Source: Hydrocarboniphaga sp. (GTDB lineage Bacteria > Pseudomonadota > Gammaproteobacteria > Nevskiales > Nevskiaceae). Taken from it: DNA of 45,775 nt. Positions 28,643-37,003 of this stretch are shown here, piece after piece. Numbering within the stretch: the first letter of the stretch is position 1; each line of letters opens with the position of its first letter. The stretch is from assembly GCF_028291725.1 (NCBI RefSeq), contig NZ_JAQGNT010000091.1:1-45775 (forward strand), read 5' to 3'. Under the pieces are notes generated by a model that did no database searches, was not told the DNA's origin, and saw only the letters and a program-made list of their open reading frames with translations. The position numbers and the translations under genes were made by a program.

Positions 28643-30745
28643 ATGTCCCGTCTTTTTCGCCGCTCCGCGATCGCGAGCGCGCTGTACCCGGCTTTGTACC
28701 TGGCTTACCCACATCCGGCGCTGGCCGCCGATCCCGGCGTTACCGATACCGCACCGACCCTCGCCGCCGCGGACGTCTCCGGCACCGAAGCCCTGCCCGA
28801 AATCATCGTCACCGCCGACCCGTTCGCGCGCGCCGCAGATCAGCTGACGCAGCCGGTCGAAGTGCTCAGCGGCGAGGATCTGGACCGTGAGCGCGGCGCC
28901 TCGATCGGCGAGACGCTGGAGCATGAACTCGGCGTCTCGACCACCGATTTCGGCCGCGGTGCCGGCCGCCCGATCATCCGCGGCCAGGGCGGCCCGCGCG
29001 TACTGGTGATGGAGAACGGCAGCCCGTCCATGGACGCCTCCGATGTCAGCACCGATCACGACGTCAGCATCGATCCGGCGCATGCCGAGCAGGTGGAAAT
29101 CCTCAAGGGACCCTCAGCGCTGATCTATGGCAGCAGCGCGTCGGCCGGTGTGGTCAACGTGGTCGACGGACGACTGCCGGACAGCGTGACGCCGGGGGTC
29201 TCCGGCAGTGCCGGAGCCGGTTACGGCAGCAACGGCGATCAGCGTTTCGGCAGCGCCGACGTCGGCTACGGCTTCGGCGGCACGCAGCTGCATGCCGATA
29301 TTGCCGGCAACAACTCCAGCGACTACGACATCCACGGCAACTCGGCCAGCGACGGCAGCGGCACCGAAGGCCACATGCCGAACAGCGCCACGCGCAAGGA
29401 CTCCGGCTCGGTCTCGGCGGCGCAGGTCTGGGACGGCGGCTCGATCGCCGGCAGCGTCAGCCGGGTGGTCGCCGAATACGGTCTGCCGGTCGAACAGACT
29501 GCGTTCATCGACATGAGCCAGACGCGCTACGACCTCGAGGCCAAGCTCAAGGACCCGCTGCCCGGCATCGCCTCGCTGCGTCTGCGCAGCGGCTACAACG
29601 ACTACGGCCATGTCGAGTTCGAATCACCCGGCGTCGCCGGTACGCGCTTCAGCAACAAGCAGAGCGATACGCGGCTGGAAGCCGTGCACGATCCGCTCGC
29701 CGGCTGGACCGGCGTGTTCGGCCTGCAATACGGGCATCGCGACTTTTCCGCGATTGGCGAAGAGGCTTTTGTGCCGCCGACGATCTCGACCGATCTCGGC
29801 GCTTTCCTGGTCGAGCAGCGGCCGGTGTCCTGGGGCTCGCTCGAACTCGGCATCCGCAGCGATCACACCCAGAGCGACCCGGATGGTTTTCCCGACAAGA
29901 GCTTCGATCCGCTGTCGCTGTCGGCCGGCACCACCTTCGATCTCGGCCGCGACTATCACCTGAAGCTGTACGCGACCCGTTCGCAGCGCGCACCCGAATC
30001 CGAGGAGTTGTATTCGTTCGGGCCGCACGGTGCGACCTCGACCTTCGAGCGTGGTGACGCCGGTCTGAACATGGAGACCGCGAACAACTTCGAGATCGGC
30101 CTGGACAAGCACGGAGGCCGCCTGCAATGGCGCGCGAATGTGTATTACGAAATCATCAAGAATTACATTTTCGAGCAGGAAACCGATCAGGGCTTGAACG
30201 CCGACGGCAGCGGCGTCGCGTCCAGCGACGGCCAGCCCGATCGTGTCGACGCCGAGGGCACATACGACCCGAACGGCGAACTGCTGCTGGTGAACTACCA
30301 GCAGTCGAATGCGCGCTTCTACGGCGTCGAAGGCGAGATCGGCTATGCGCTGCTGCAGGGCGAGCCGATCAATCTGCAGGCCCGCCTGTTCGGCGACGCC
30401 GCTTATGGCGAACTCAGCGGCGGCGACAATCTGCCGCGGATCACGCCGGCGCGTATCGGCCTCGGCCTGGAGGCGGATCACGGCCCGATGTCGGGCAATC
30501 TCGACCTGATCCAGGTGCTGAAGCAGGATCGTGTCGCCAGCCTGGAAACCGACACCGACGGCTACACGATGCTCAATGCCAGCGCCAATTACACGCTGCC
30601 GGGTGCCTCGCACAGCACGACGCTGTACATCCGCGGGCGCAATCTTTTGGATCAGGAAGCGCGCCGCGCGACGTCGTTCATCAAGGACCAAGTACCGCTG
30701 CCAGGCGCGAGCGTGATCGTCGGCTTCGAGGTGAAACTGTTGTAG
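28643..30745 (+). CDS. ZnuD-like TonB-dependent outer-membrane receptor
   Basis: The product has 700 residues from ATG 28643, with AAGGA 8-9 bases upstream. The signal peptide ends near HPALA. A TonB box-like EIIVTA follows at about residue 50-56. The plug domain has SIGETLEHELGVSTTDFGRGAGRPIIRGQGGPRVLVMENG, VEQVEILKGPSALIYGSSASAGVVNVVDG-type blocks (positions about 28900-29170). The rest is a 22-strand-type barrel ending in VIVGFEVKLL. The STDHDVSIDPAHAEQVEILKGP region resembles neisserial ZnuD, a zinc receptor. It needs a TonB system; the orphan TonB-like gene at 18060 is a candidate partner. The family C repeat follows its stop by 19 bases. Confidence 0.9.
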   Translation: MSRLFRRSAIASALYPALYLAYPHPALAADPGVTDTAPTLAAADVSGTEALPEIIVTADPFARAADQLTQPVEVLSGEDLDRERGASIGETLEHELGVSTTDFGRGAGRPIIRGQGGPRVLVMENGSPSMDASDVSTDHDVSIDPAHAEQVEILKGPSALIYGSSASAGVVNVVDGRLPDSVTPGVSGSAGAGYGSNGDQRFGSADVGYGFGGTQLHADIAGNNSSDYDIHGNSASDGSGTEGHMPNSATRKDSGSVSAAQVWDGGSIAGSVSRVVAEYGLPVEQTAFIDMSQTRYDLEAKLKDPLPGIASLRLRSGYNDYGHVEFESPGVAGTRFSNKQSDTRLEAVHDPLAGWTGVFGLQYGHRDFSAIGEEAFVPPTISTDLGAFLVEQRPVSWGSLELGIRSDHTQSDPDGFPDKSFDPLSLSAGTTFDLGRDYHLKLYATRSQRAPESEELYSFGPHGATSTFERGDAGLNMETANNFEIGLDKHGGRLQWRANVYYEIIKNYIFEQETDQGLNADGSGVASSDGQPDRVDAEGTYDPNGELLLVNYQQSNARFYGVEGEIGYALLQGEPINLQARLFGDAAYGELSGGDNLPRITPARIGLGLEADHGPMSGNLDLIQVLKQDRVASLETDTDGYTMLNASANYTLPGASHSTTLYIRGRNLLDQEARRATSFIKDQVPLPGASVIVGFEVKLL

Positions 30746-30764
30746 CCAGCGCCACGGGAAAACC

Positions 30765-30837
30765 ACTGTAGGAGCGGTCCTTGACCGCGATTATGCGCTG
30801 CAAAGCCTCAATCGCGGTCAAGGACCGCTCCTACAGT
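30765..30837. repeat. REP-like inverted repeat, family C, copy 1
   Basis: Perfect 28-base arms (30765-30792 and 30810-30837) with core TAGGAGCGGTCCTTGACC surround a 17-base spacer. Each arm can also fold internally (GCGGTC-CTT-GACCGC). It lies between the convergent receptor and small membrane-protein genes. Confidence 0.92.
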
Positions 30838-30845
30838 TGGCAGAT

Positions 30846-31313
30846 TTAGAGCAGTTCGAGTCGCCGCAGCACACCCGCGAACAGCACCACGAAGCCGCCG
30901 ATCTCGGCGACCGTCAGTGCCACCATCAACAACAGCAGCCCATGTCGCGGCAGCGCCAACGGGCCGATGGTCTGCGGCCGGCGGAACTGGTTGTCGGTGT
31001 CGCGCAGCAGGCCGTGCACCACGTAGCCGACGATCGCGACGGCGAAGAACAGCAAGGGCAGCGCAACCGACCACAGATCGACGGCATTCGACCAGGCCGA
31101 CAGCGAAGCGAACACCGCCAGCAGCAGCGCCGCGAAGCTGTACATCAGCGAAGCCCGATGGGCGATGTCGACATAGGCCGGCGCTGCGGCCCGCGTGCTC
31201 GTGGCGATATGGCCGTACTTCCAGACCCCGGTCAGCAAGCCCGACAGAAAGAAGACGCCGGCAGCAACCAGCGCCAGGCGCACCGCGGGTTCGGTCAAGG
31301 ACTCAGCGGTCAT
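30846..31313 (-). CDS. Four-helix membrane protein, unknown function
   Basis: The product has 155 residues with four predicted membrane segments (about 10-29, 55-72, 80-103 and 122-146). Distinctive residues are GLLTGVWKYGHI after helix 1, AYVDIAHRASLMYSFAALLL leading into helix 2, and VVHGLLRDTDNQFRRP after helix 3. The HR and YSFA pattern suggests a conserved polar face, but I do not recognise the family. It is divergent from the MFS transporter across a 330-base AT-rich region, and its C-terminus meets a family C repeat. Confidence 0.68.
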   Translation of the reverse strand: MTAESLTEPAVRLALVAAGVFFLSGLLTGVWKYGHIATSTRAAAPAYVDIAHRASLMYSFAALLLAVFASLSAWSNAVDLWSVALPLLFFAVAIVGYVVHGLLRDTDNQFRRPQTIGPLALPRHGLLLLMVALTVAEIGGFVVLFAGVLRRLELL

Positions 31314-31354
31314 AAGTGCGTTTTCCCTAAAAAAAGACGTACTAATATAGTTTT

Positions 31355-31373
31355 AATCACATAATATGTGATT
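31355..31373. promoter_or_regulatory. Dyad 1: perfect 19-bp inverted repeat
   Basis: AATCACATA-A-TATGTGATT, nine-base arms around one base. Likely operator for a dimeric regulator. Half-sites TCACA/TGTGA are arranged opposite to a CRP site. Confidence 0.55.
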
Positions 31374-31407
31374 TTAAATCGCTAATTGCTCTTATACGGT
31401 TCGATTC

Positions 31408-31425
31408 AGCACATCGTATTGTGCT
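31408..31425. promoter_or_regulatory. Dyad 2: AGCACA-N6-TGTGCT
   Basis: Perfect six-base arms around TCGTAT. Its centre is 52.5 bases from that of dyad 1, close to five helical turns. Confidence 0.45.
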
Positions 31426-31466
31426 TGATGATTAAATTAATAAAGACATAATATACAATAAAAATA

Positions 31467-31478
31467 CACATTTATGTG
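31467..31478. promoter_or_regulatory. Dyad 3: CACA-TTTA-TGTG
   Basis: Four-base arms. The flank ATGTGATTTAAA is shared with dyad 1 (ATGTGATTTTAAA), suggesting the same protein binds both. Confidence 0.4.
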
Positions 31479-31609
31479 ATTTAAAATTTATTCTTACCGT
31501 TATTTTTAATTTATTAGCACCAACATGATCTCGAATTTCCGCCACCGATCCTGCATCCGCTGCCGCTTTCCCGGACAATACAACATCGCTTATTGATCAA
31601 TTGATAGAT

Positions 31610-31632
31610 AAAGCTGCAATTGCGGCTTTTTT
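31610..31632 (+). terminator. Intrinsic-terminator-like hairpin upstream of the MFS gene
   Basis: AAAGCTGC (31610-31617), loop AATT, GCGGCTTT (31622-31629), an eight-pair stem with one G-U, followed by a T run (T27-T32 in 31627-31632). It sits 14 bases before the MFS ATG, so it could be an attenuator. Confidence 0.5.
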
Positions 31633-31645
31633 ATCGCACCATCGC

Positions 31646-32878
31646 ATGCTGCCGCTCGTCCTTTCCGCTGTTTCGGTCTTCACGGCCGCTGCGCTGTTCG
31701 TCGCCGGACAGATGCTGCTCGGTACCCAGCTGTCGCTGGGTCTGTCCGCGGCCGGCTTCGGGCCGATGCACATCGGTCTGGTCATGATGTGCTACTCGTT
31801 CGGCTTCATGCTCGGCTCGGTCACCGGGCCGCGGCTGATCAGCCGGGTCGGTCATATCCGGGTGTTTTCCGCGTTTGCAGCGCTGACCTGTTGCGCGGCG
31901 CTGATGCACAGCCTGCTCCTGCATGACCTGCTCTGGGCTCTGCTGCGCGCGATCTCCGGTTTCTGCGGTGCGCTGCTGCTGATCGTGTTGGAAAGCTGGA
32001 TCAATGCGCACGCCACGCCGCAGGCGCGCGGCCGGCTGATGAGTCTGTACATGGTCAATTACTACCTCGCCGGCGCCGGCGGCCAGTTGCTGGTGGGCCT
32101 GTATCCGCCCGGCGATCACCGGCTGTTCGCGATCGCCGCCAGCCTGCTGGTGCTGGCCTCGGTGCCGCTGTCGCTGACCTCGCGCCCGGCACCGGCGCTG
32201 CCAACCTCGGGCCGGCTTGCCTTCCGCGAGCTTTTCCGTGCGTCGCGGATCAGCGTCGCCGGGGCGCTGGTCGCCGGCTTTGCGATGGCCGCGTTCTATC
32301 AGCTGTCGCCGATTTCGGTAAAAGGGCTGGGCTATGACGTCGGCACGGTTGCGCGCTACATGGCCTGCGCGGTGGTCGCCTCGATGGCGCTGCAATATCC
32401 GATCGGCCGGCTGTCGGACCGCTACGACCGGCGCCGGGTGATTCTCGGCATTGCGATCGCGGTCGCGGCTTCGTCGCTGCTGGCCGCGACCGTCGGGCAG
32501 TTGTCGCTGGCCGGACTGTTCGTCGCCAGCATGTTGTTCACGGCCACGCTGTCCTGCCTGTATCCCTCGTGCCTGGCGCGGCTCAACGATCGCACCCACG
32601 GCCGCAATCCGGTCGCGGCGAATGCCAGCCTGCTGCTGTGCTACGGCGTCGGCCAATGCCTCGGGCCGATCGTCAGCGCCGCCGTAATGAGCCTGCTCGG
32701 GCCGGCCGGGCTGTACGTCGCAGTGTTCGTGGTGCTGCTGGCCTTCGCCGGATACAGCCTGCGCCGGCTCGAGACCGCCAATACCGGCGTCGACGATCAG
32801 CAGCGTTACGTTCCGATGCCATCGCTGCCGACGCCGGGCATCGTCAACACCGTGCCGGCAGGCGACAATAAGCCATGA
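31646..32878 (+). CDS. MFS transporter (YcaD-like)
   Basis: The product has 410 residues from ATG 31646; a TTG at 31601 is in frame but would put the terminator-like hairpin in coding sequence. Twelve hydrophobic segments are visible, with MFS motifs between helices 2 and 3 ([18 protein letters not shown]) and in the second half ([17 protein letters not shown]). The pattern [34 protein letters not shown] fits the YcaD-like subgroup of unknown substrate. The stop overlaps the hemE start (ATGA at 32875-32878), so translation of hemE may be coupled to it. No ribosome-binding site is evident. Confidence 0.9.
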   Translation: MLPLVLSAVSVFTAAALFVAGQMLLGTQLSLGLSAAGFGPMHIGLVMMCYSFGFMLGSVTGPRLISRVGHIRVFSAFAALTCCAALMHSLLLHDLLWALLRAISGFCGALLLIVLESWINAHATPQARGRLMSLYMVNYYLAGAGGQLLVGLYPPGDHRLFAIAASLLVLASVPLSLTSRPAPALPTSGRLAFRELFRASRISVAGALVAGFAMAAFYQLSPISVKGLGYDVGTVARYMACAVVASMALQYPIGRLSDRYDRRRVILGIAIAVAASSLLAATVGQLSLAGLFVASMLFTATLSCLYPSCLARLNDRTHGRNPVAANASLLLCYGVGQCLGPIVSAAVMSLLGPAGLYVAVFVVLLAFAGYSLRRLETANTGVDDQQRYVPMPSLPTPGIVNTVPAGDNKP

Positions 32879-33990
32879 ACACACTCTCAACTGCCAGCGC
32901 GCCCTCACAGGGCCGGATTCTCGACAACGACCTGTTCCTGCGCGCACTGCGCCGCGAGAACGTGGAGCGCACGCCGACCTGGATGATGCGCCAGGCCGGG
33001 CGCTACCTGCCCGAGTACCGCGCCACGCGCGCGAAAGCCGGCGGTTTCATGGACCTGTGCCGCAACGCCGAGCTGTGCTGCGAAGTCACACTGCAGCCGC
33101 TGGAGCGCTACGGCCTGGACGCGGCGATCCTGTTCTCCGACATCCTGACCATCCCCGACGCGATGGGCCTGGGCCTGAGCTTCGCCGAGGGCGAGGGTCC
33201 GCAGTTCGCGCGGCCGCTGCGCAACGCCGCCGACATCGACGCGCTGCCCGACCCGGACCCGGAAGGCGAACTGCGCTACGTAATGAACGCGGTGCGCACG
33301 ATCCGCGGCGCGCTCGGCAGCCGGCTGCCGCTGATCGGCTTTGCCGGCAGCCCGTGGACGCTGGCGACTTACATGGTCGAAGGCCGCGGCGGCCACGACT
33401 TCGCCAAGATCAAGGCACTGGCCTACGAGCAGCCCGAAGTGCTGGACCGGCTGAGCGCCAAGCTGGCGAAGTCGGTGACCCAGTACCTGCTGGCGCAGGT
33501 TGCGGCCGGCGCCGATGCCTTGATGGTGTTCGACACCTGGGGCGGGGTGCTGGCGCCGTCGTTGTATCGCCGGCATTCGCTGGACCCGATGCGTGCGATC
33601 GTCGCCGGCCTGAAGGCGGCGGCGCCGACCGTGCCGGTGATCCTGTTCACCAAGAACGGCGGCCAGTACCTGAGCGAGATGGCCGACACCGGCTGCGACG
33701 GCCTGGGCGTGGACTGGACCACGGACCTGTCCGTGGCGCGCGAGCGCGTCGCGGGCCGCGTCGCACTGCAGGGCAACCTCGACCCGACCACGCTGTTCGC
33801 GTCGCCGGAACGCATCCGGGCCGAAGTCGCGCGGGTATTGCAGAGTTACGGAGCCGGGCCCGGCCATATCTTCAACCTGGGCCACGGCATCCTGCAGCAG
33901 ACGCCGCCGGAACATGCTGGCGTGATGATAGCTGCGGTGCGCGAACTCAGCCCGGCGCATCACGTTACCGGCGCTGCGCTGAAGTCGTAG
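32875..33990 (+). CDS. hemE: Uroporphyrinogen decarboxylase
   Basis: The product has 371 residues. It decarboxylates the four acetate arms of uroporphyrinogen III to give coproporphyrinogen III in haem synthesis. Signatures: [16 protein letters not shown] near the start, [14 protein letters not shown] with the catalytic Asp, [27 protein letters not shown] and [15 protein letters not shown]. The N-terminus is about 15 residues longer than in E. coli. Overlaps the MFS gene by four bases. The TAG stop (33988-33990) lies inside a family A repeat. Confidence 0.98.
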   Translation: MNTLSTASAPSQGRILDNDLFLRALRRENVERTPTWMMRQAGRYLPEYRATRAKAGGFMDLCRNAELCCEVTLQPLERYGLDAAILFSDILTIPDAMGLGLSFAEGEGPQFARPLRNAADIDALPDPDPEGELRYVMNAVRTIRGALGSRLPLIGFAGSPWTLATYMVEGRGGHDFAKIKALAYEQPEVLDRLSAKLAKSVTQYLLAQVAAGADALMVFDTWGGVLAPSLYRRHSLDPMRAIVAGLKAAAPTVPVILFTKNGGQYLSEMADTGCDGLGVDWTTDLSVARERVAGRVALQGNLDPTTLFASPERIRAEVARVLQSYGAGPGHIFNLGHGILQQTPPEHAGVMIAAVRELSPAHHVTGAALKS

Positions 33991-34065
33991 GTCGGCAATC
34001 CCTTGCCGACGGGAGGCTCCGGTTGCGCATTCACCGTACACGTCGGCAAGGGATTGCCGACCTAC
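33987..34065. repeat. REP-like inverted repeat, family A, copy 3
   Basis: Perfect 25-base arms (33987-34011 and 34041-34065) surround a 29-base spacer. The spacer is the reverse complement of that in copy 1 apart from two bases, so the element is mobilised as a whole and here lies in the opposite orientation. It supplies the hemE stop codon. Confidence 0.92.
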
Positions 34066-34090
34066 CAGCGGTTCGAGTAGGAGGGCGTTG

Positions 34091-35053
34091 ATGCTGTCGA
34101 TCTTGCTGCCGGCGCCGCTGATCGGTGTGCTGACGCTGGGCCTGATGCTGTGCTGGCTGCTGGCGATCGGCGTGATGCTGGCGCCGGGCATCCTGCTCAA
34201 GGCGATCTTCGCTTATCCGGTTCCGGTGCCGGCGGCGCGCGATCTGTGCACGCGCTATCTGACCGGCGTCGCCGACCTGTGGACCGCGGGCAACGCGGTG
34301 ATCGTCCGGCTGCTGCAGGACCTGCGCTGGCAGGTGACGATAGCCGGGGCCATCGAGCCGGGCCGCAGCTACCTGCTGATGGCCAACCACCAGTCCTGGG
34401 CCGATATCCTGGTGCTGTGCGACGCGTTTCAGGGGCGCATCCGCTTCCCGCGTTTTTTCCTGAAACGCGAGCTGATCTGGGTGCCGATCATCGGAGTCGC
34501 CTGCTGGGCGCTGGACATGCCCTTCATGAAGCGCCACTCGCGCGAGGCGCTGGCCAGAAACCCGGAGCTGCGCAGCGACGATCTGCGCGCAACCCGCGAG
34601 TTCTGCGAGAAATACCGCCGCCAGCCGATCACCGCGATCATGTTCCCGGAAGGCACACGCTTCACCGAGGCCAAGCGCGACGGCAAGCAGTCGCCGTACC
34701 GCCACCTGCTACGAGCCAAGTCGGCCGGCATGGCGTTCACGCTCAATGCGATGGGCGAGCAGTTTGCCGGCCTGATCGACGTGAGCATCGCCTACAAACC
34801 CGCTGCTGGCGCCGGCGGCATCGTCTGGAGCTGGCTGTGCGGGCAGCAGCAGACCCTGGTGGTGCAGGCCGAGCTGCGGCCGATCCCGGCGGAGCTGATG
34901 CACGGCGATTACGACACCGACGCCGAATACCGCGGCCGCTTCCAGGCTTGGCTGAACGGCCTGTGGGCGCGCAAGGATGCTCATCTGGGGCTGCTGAAAG
35001 CCCAGGCGCTGGACGGCATCGGGGGCTCGACGCCGGCCGCTTCGCGCCACTAG
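34091..35053 (+). CDS. YihG-like 1-acyl-glycerol-3-phosphate acyltransferase family protein
   Basis: The product has 320 residues from ATG 34091, with AGGAGGG six bases upstream. An N-terminal membrane segment (about 1-32) precedes the acyltransferase domain. The catalytic NHQSWAD (His100, Asp105) and the acceptor-binding FPEGTRF (185-191) are present, as are FFLKRELIWVPIIGVACWALDMPFMKR and KQSPYRHLLRAKSAG. This spacing matches E. coli YihG rather than the shorter PlsC. It probably acylates lysophosphatidate or another lysophospholipid at the inner membrane. It is separated from hemE by repeat A3 and has its own strong ribosome-binding site. Confidence 0.9.
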   Translation: MLSILLPAPLIGVLTLGLMLCWLLAIGVMLAPGILLKAIFAYPVPVPAARDLCTRYLTGVADLWTAGNAVIVRLLQDLRWQVTIAGAIEPGRSYLLMANHQSWADILVLCDAFQGRIRFPRFFLKRELIWVPIIGVACWALDMPFMKRHSREALARNPELRSDDLRATREFCEKYRRQPITAIMFPEGTRFTEAKRDGKQSPYRHLLRAKSAGMAFTLNAMGEQFAGLIDVSIAYKPAAGAGGIVWSWLCGQQQTLVVQAELRPIPAELMHGDYDTDAEYRGRFQAWLNGLWARKDAHLGLLKAQALDGIGGSTPAASRH

Positions 35054-35082
35054 CAGGCCGATAGGTACAAATATTTACGACA

Positions 35083-35098
35083 GCGCTTCTACAAGCGC
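35083..35098. promoter_or_regulatory. Dyad upstream of the PII gene
   Basis: GCGCTT-CTAC-AAGCGC, perfect six-base arms, 58 bases before the PII start. It could be an operator or the terminator stem of the upstream gene; there is no T run. No sigma-54 (GG-N10-GC) element is convincing nearby. Confidence 0.35.
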
Positions 35099-35155
35099 CC
35101 GCGCTTTGGCTAGACTGAACGAACCTAACTCTCAAGCGCGCAGAAGGCCCCCGTC

Positions 35156-35494
35156 ATGAAAATGCTCATCGCCATCATCAAGCCGTTCAAGCTGGACGCG
35201 GTGCGCGAGGCGCTGTCCGACATCGGCGTCCAAGGCATGACGGTCACCGAAGTCCGTGGCTTCGGCCGCCAGAAAGGCCACACCGAGCTGTATCGCGGTG
35301 CCGAATACACGGTCGATCTGCTGCCCAAGATCAAGCTCGAAGTCGCGCTGGCGCCGGAGAACGTCGACAAGGCGATCGACGCGATCGCCAAGGCCGCCAA
35401 GACCGGCCAGATCGGCGACGGCAAGATCTTCGTCTACGACCTGGGCCAGACGGTGCGCATCCGCACCGGCGAATCCGGCGTCAACGCGGTCTAG
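35156..35494 (+). CDS. glnB: PII nitrogen regulatory protein (GlnB/GlnK)
   Basis: The product has 112 residues, exactly the family length. The opening MKMLIAIIKPFKLDAVREAL, the T-loop with uridylylation Tyr51 (LYRGAEYTVD), TGQIGDGKIFVYDL (ATP site) and the end VRIRTGESGVNAV are intact. PII trimers sense 2-oxoglutarate and ATP/ADP and act on glutamine synthetase adenylylation, NtrB or AmtB. No amtB gene follows, which favours GlnB over GlnK, but sequence alone does not settle it. AGAAGG precedes the start. Confidence 0.96.
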   Translation: MKMLIAIIKPFKLDAVREALSDIGVQGMTVTEVRGFGRQKGHTELYRGAEYTVDLLPKIKLEVALAPENVDKAIDAIAKAAKTGQIGDGKIFVYDLGQTVRIRTGESGVNAV

Positions 35495-35516
35495 AGCTTC
35501 AAGACTGGGTCGCTTG

Positions 35517-35596
35517 GTAGGTTGGGGTGAGCGATAGCGAACCCCAACACCGGCGCGGACCACTGTTGGGGTTCGCTATCGCTCACCCCAACCTAC
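35517..35596. repeat. REP-like inverted repeat, family B, copy 3
   Basis: Perfect 32-base arms (35517-35548 and 35565-35596) surround a 16-base spacer. Between the convergent PII gene and the 35601-36551 gene, ending five bases before the latter's stop. The best preserved B copy. Confidence 0.95.
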
Positions 35597-35600
35597 GCCG

Positions 35601-36551
35601 TCACCGCACCGCGGTGCCCGGCTTCGGCTGCAGCAGCTGGAACCGGAAGCCCAGCAGCGGCGCCCAGTCGCCGACTGCGTACAGGTTGAGGTTGCGCAGA
35701 ATCACTTCGGCCGGCGGGTCCATCACCACCCGGCAGGCCTGCGGGTAGCGGATGAAACCGCGCAGCGCGGCGGCCGACGCCGCGTCCCAGCGCCAGTGCT
35801 CGCGCTTGGCGCGCTGGTCGAGCAGGCCGATCAGGGTTTCCGGCGCGGCCTCGCGGCTGACATTGAGATCGAGCGCGCGCCGATCCAGGTAGCGGCTCAT
35901 CAGCCCGCGATCCTGATAGTCCAGCTGCAGCTTGCGCAGCCCGACCTGGTCGGGCGCATGCGCCAGCTGAGCGGGCGTCGCGTCCAGCTGCAGGCCAAAG
36001 CGCAGGCCGGCGCTGTCCGCTCCGTCCAGATCGCCATCGATCAGCAGCAGGCCGGCATCCGGCAGCGAGCGCACATCGAACTTCGCCTGCAGATCCAAGC
36101 TGGGGTAGCCAAGTGCGGACAGGGCCGGTGGCACGTCGCGGCCGCGCAGGCGATAGCCGTCGCTCATCGGCAGGCTCAGGTCGATCAGCCGAACTCTGGC
36201 GTGCTCCAGCGAACCGTCGTCGGCCAGGTCGAGCCGGTCGATGCGCAGCTCTTTGGCCGTGATCCGGTATTCCAGCGGCGTGCCCAGCATCGCCTGGCTC
36301 AGGCCGCTGGGCTGCATCGAGACGCCGCGCAGAACGCCGCTGCCCCAGAGATTGACCCACAGTGTTTCGTAGCGGATCTGGCCATAGGCCTGCCACTGGT
36401 AGATGAAACGCTGCGCCGCCAGCTCCGCCTGATGCAGAGCCCACCACTGCGCGACGCCGAGAACGACCGCGGCCAGCAGCAGAACCCGCAACAGCAAATG
36501 ACTCAGTCTCAAGGAGCGGTCCGGCGGTAGCGATGGTCGGATTCTAGGCAC
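35601..36551 (-). CDS. Membrane-anchored periplasmic protein, unknown function
   Basis: The product has 316 residues from a GTG at 36551; a TTG about 13 codons later is an alternative, giving a start just before the membrane anchor (SHLLLRVLLLAAVVLGVAQWWAL). The rest looks periplasmic and beta-rich, with repeated short strands (LEYRITAKELRIDRLDLAD, ARVRLIDLSLPMSDGYRL, YPSLDLQAKFDVRSLP, LRKLQLDYQDRGLMSRYLD). This recalls AsmA-like or YdgA-like envelope proteins, but I cannot place it in a family. No catalytic motif is seen. It is divergent from the DUF4124 pair and convergent with PII across repeat B3. Confidence 0.65.
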   Translation of the reverse strand: MPRIRPSLPPDRSLRLSHLLLRVLLLAAVVLGVAQWWALHQAELAAQRFIYQWQAYGQIRYETLWVNLWGSGVLRGVSMQPSGLSQAMLGTPLEYRITAKELRIDRLDLADDGSLEHARVRLIDLSLPMSDGYRLRGRDVPPALSALGYPSLDLQAKFDVRSLPDAGLLLIDGDLDGADSAGLRFGLQLDATPAQLAHAPDQVGLRKLQLDYQDRGLMSRYLDRRALDLNVSREAAPETLIGLLDQRAKREHWRWDAASAAALRGFIRYPQACRVVMDPPAEVILRNLNLYAVGDWAPLLGFRFQLLQPKPGTAVR

Positions 36552-36613
36552 AAGAGGGCCAGGTCAAAGCGAATAGACTGATCGTCGTCCGATTTTTCTC
36601 GACGCATGGCTCC

Positions 36614-37003
36614 ATGACACTCCGGCGGATCTCACTGCGGGTACTGCTGGCTTGGCTGCTGATCGGCTGGATCGGCATCGCCCAGGCCGCGACCATCTAC
36701 CGATGGGTGGACGAGCGCGGCCGTGTGCATTACGGCGACCAGCGCGGTGCCGGTGTCAGCGCGATCGAAATCCGGCCCGGTGGCGGCGAGGCCCGGCCGG
36801 TCGAGCAGGCCGAGGCCGTCCAGCCGCTCACCCAGGAATGCGAACGCCGCAAAAGCCAGCTGGAGGCCTATAAGAGCGCGGCCTCGGTGGTCGAGACCGA
36901 CGCGCTGGGCCAAAGCCATGAATACGACCCGGCACAGAGAACCCAGCTGATGCAGCTCGCCGAGCGACGAGTATTGAGCGCCTGCGGCAGACCGGGCGTA
37001 TGA
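36614..37003 (+). CDS. DUF4124-domain protein 1
   Basis: The product has 129 residues. The signal peptide LRVLLAWLLIGWIGIAQA precedes the DUF4124 motif ATIYRWVDERGRVHYGDQ. The remainder is charged and helical (ECERRKSQLEAYKSAASV). Exported, function unknown. The stop overlaps the start of a second, related gene (ATGA at 37000-37003), so the pair is co-translated and probably arose by duplication. Confidence 0.85.
   Translation: MTLRRISLRVLLAWLLIGWIGIAQAATIYRWVDERGRVHYGDQRGAGVSAIEIRPGGGEARPVEQAEAVQPLTQECERRKSQLEAYKSAASVVETDALGQSHEYDPAQRTQLMQLAERRVLSACGRPGV

Larger units (their letters stand above)
31314..31645. other. AT-rich intergenic control region
   Basis: This is the longest stretch without a gene (332 bases). 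About 31320-31520 is strikingly AT-rich against GC-rich surroundings. It contains three CACA...TGTG dyads, listed separately, and near its right end a terminator-like hairpin. No open frame of note lies inside. It separates two divergent genes and may be a silenced or multiply regulated promoter region. Confidence 0.75.

Noticed and set aside
31320-31520. Replication origin in the AT-rich region
   Set aside because: No convincing DnaA boxes (TTATCCACA) and no dnaA, dnaN, gidA or parAB genes nearby.
35054-35155. Sigma-54 promoter and NtrC sites before the PII gene
   Set aside because: No TGGCAC-N5-TTGC match or GCACC-N5-GGTGC enhancer could be found; only a short GCGCTT/AAGCGC dyad.
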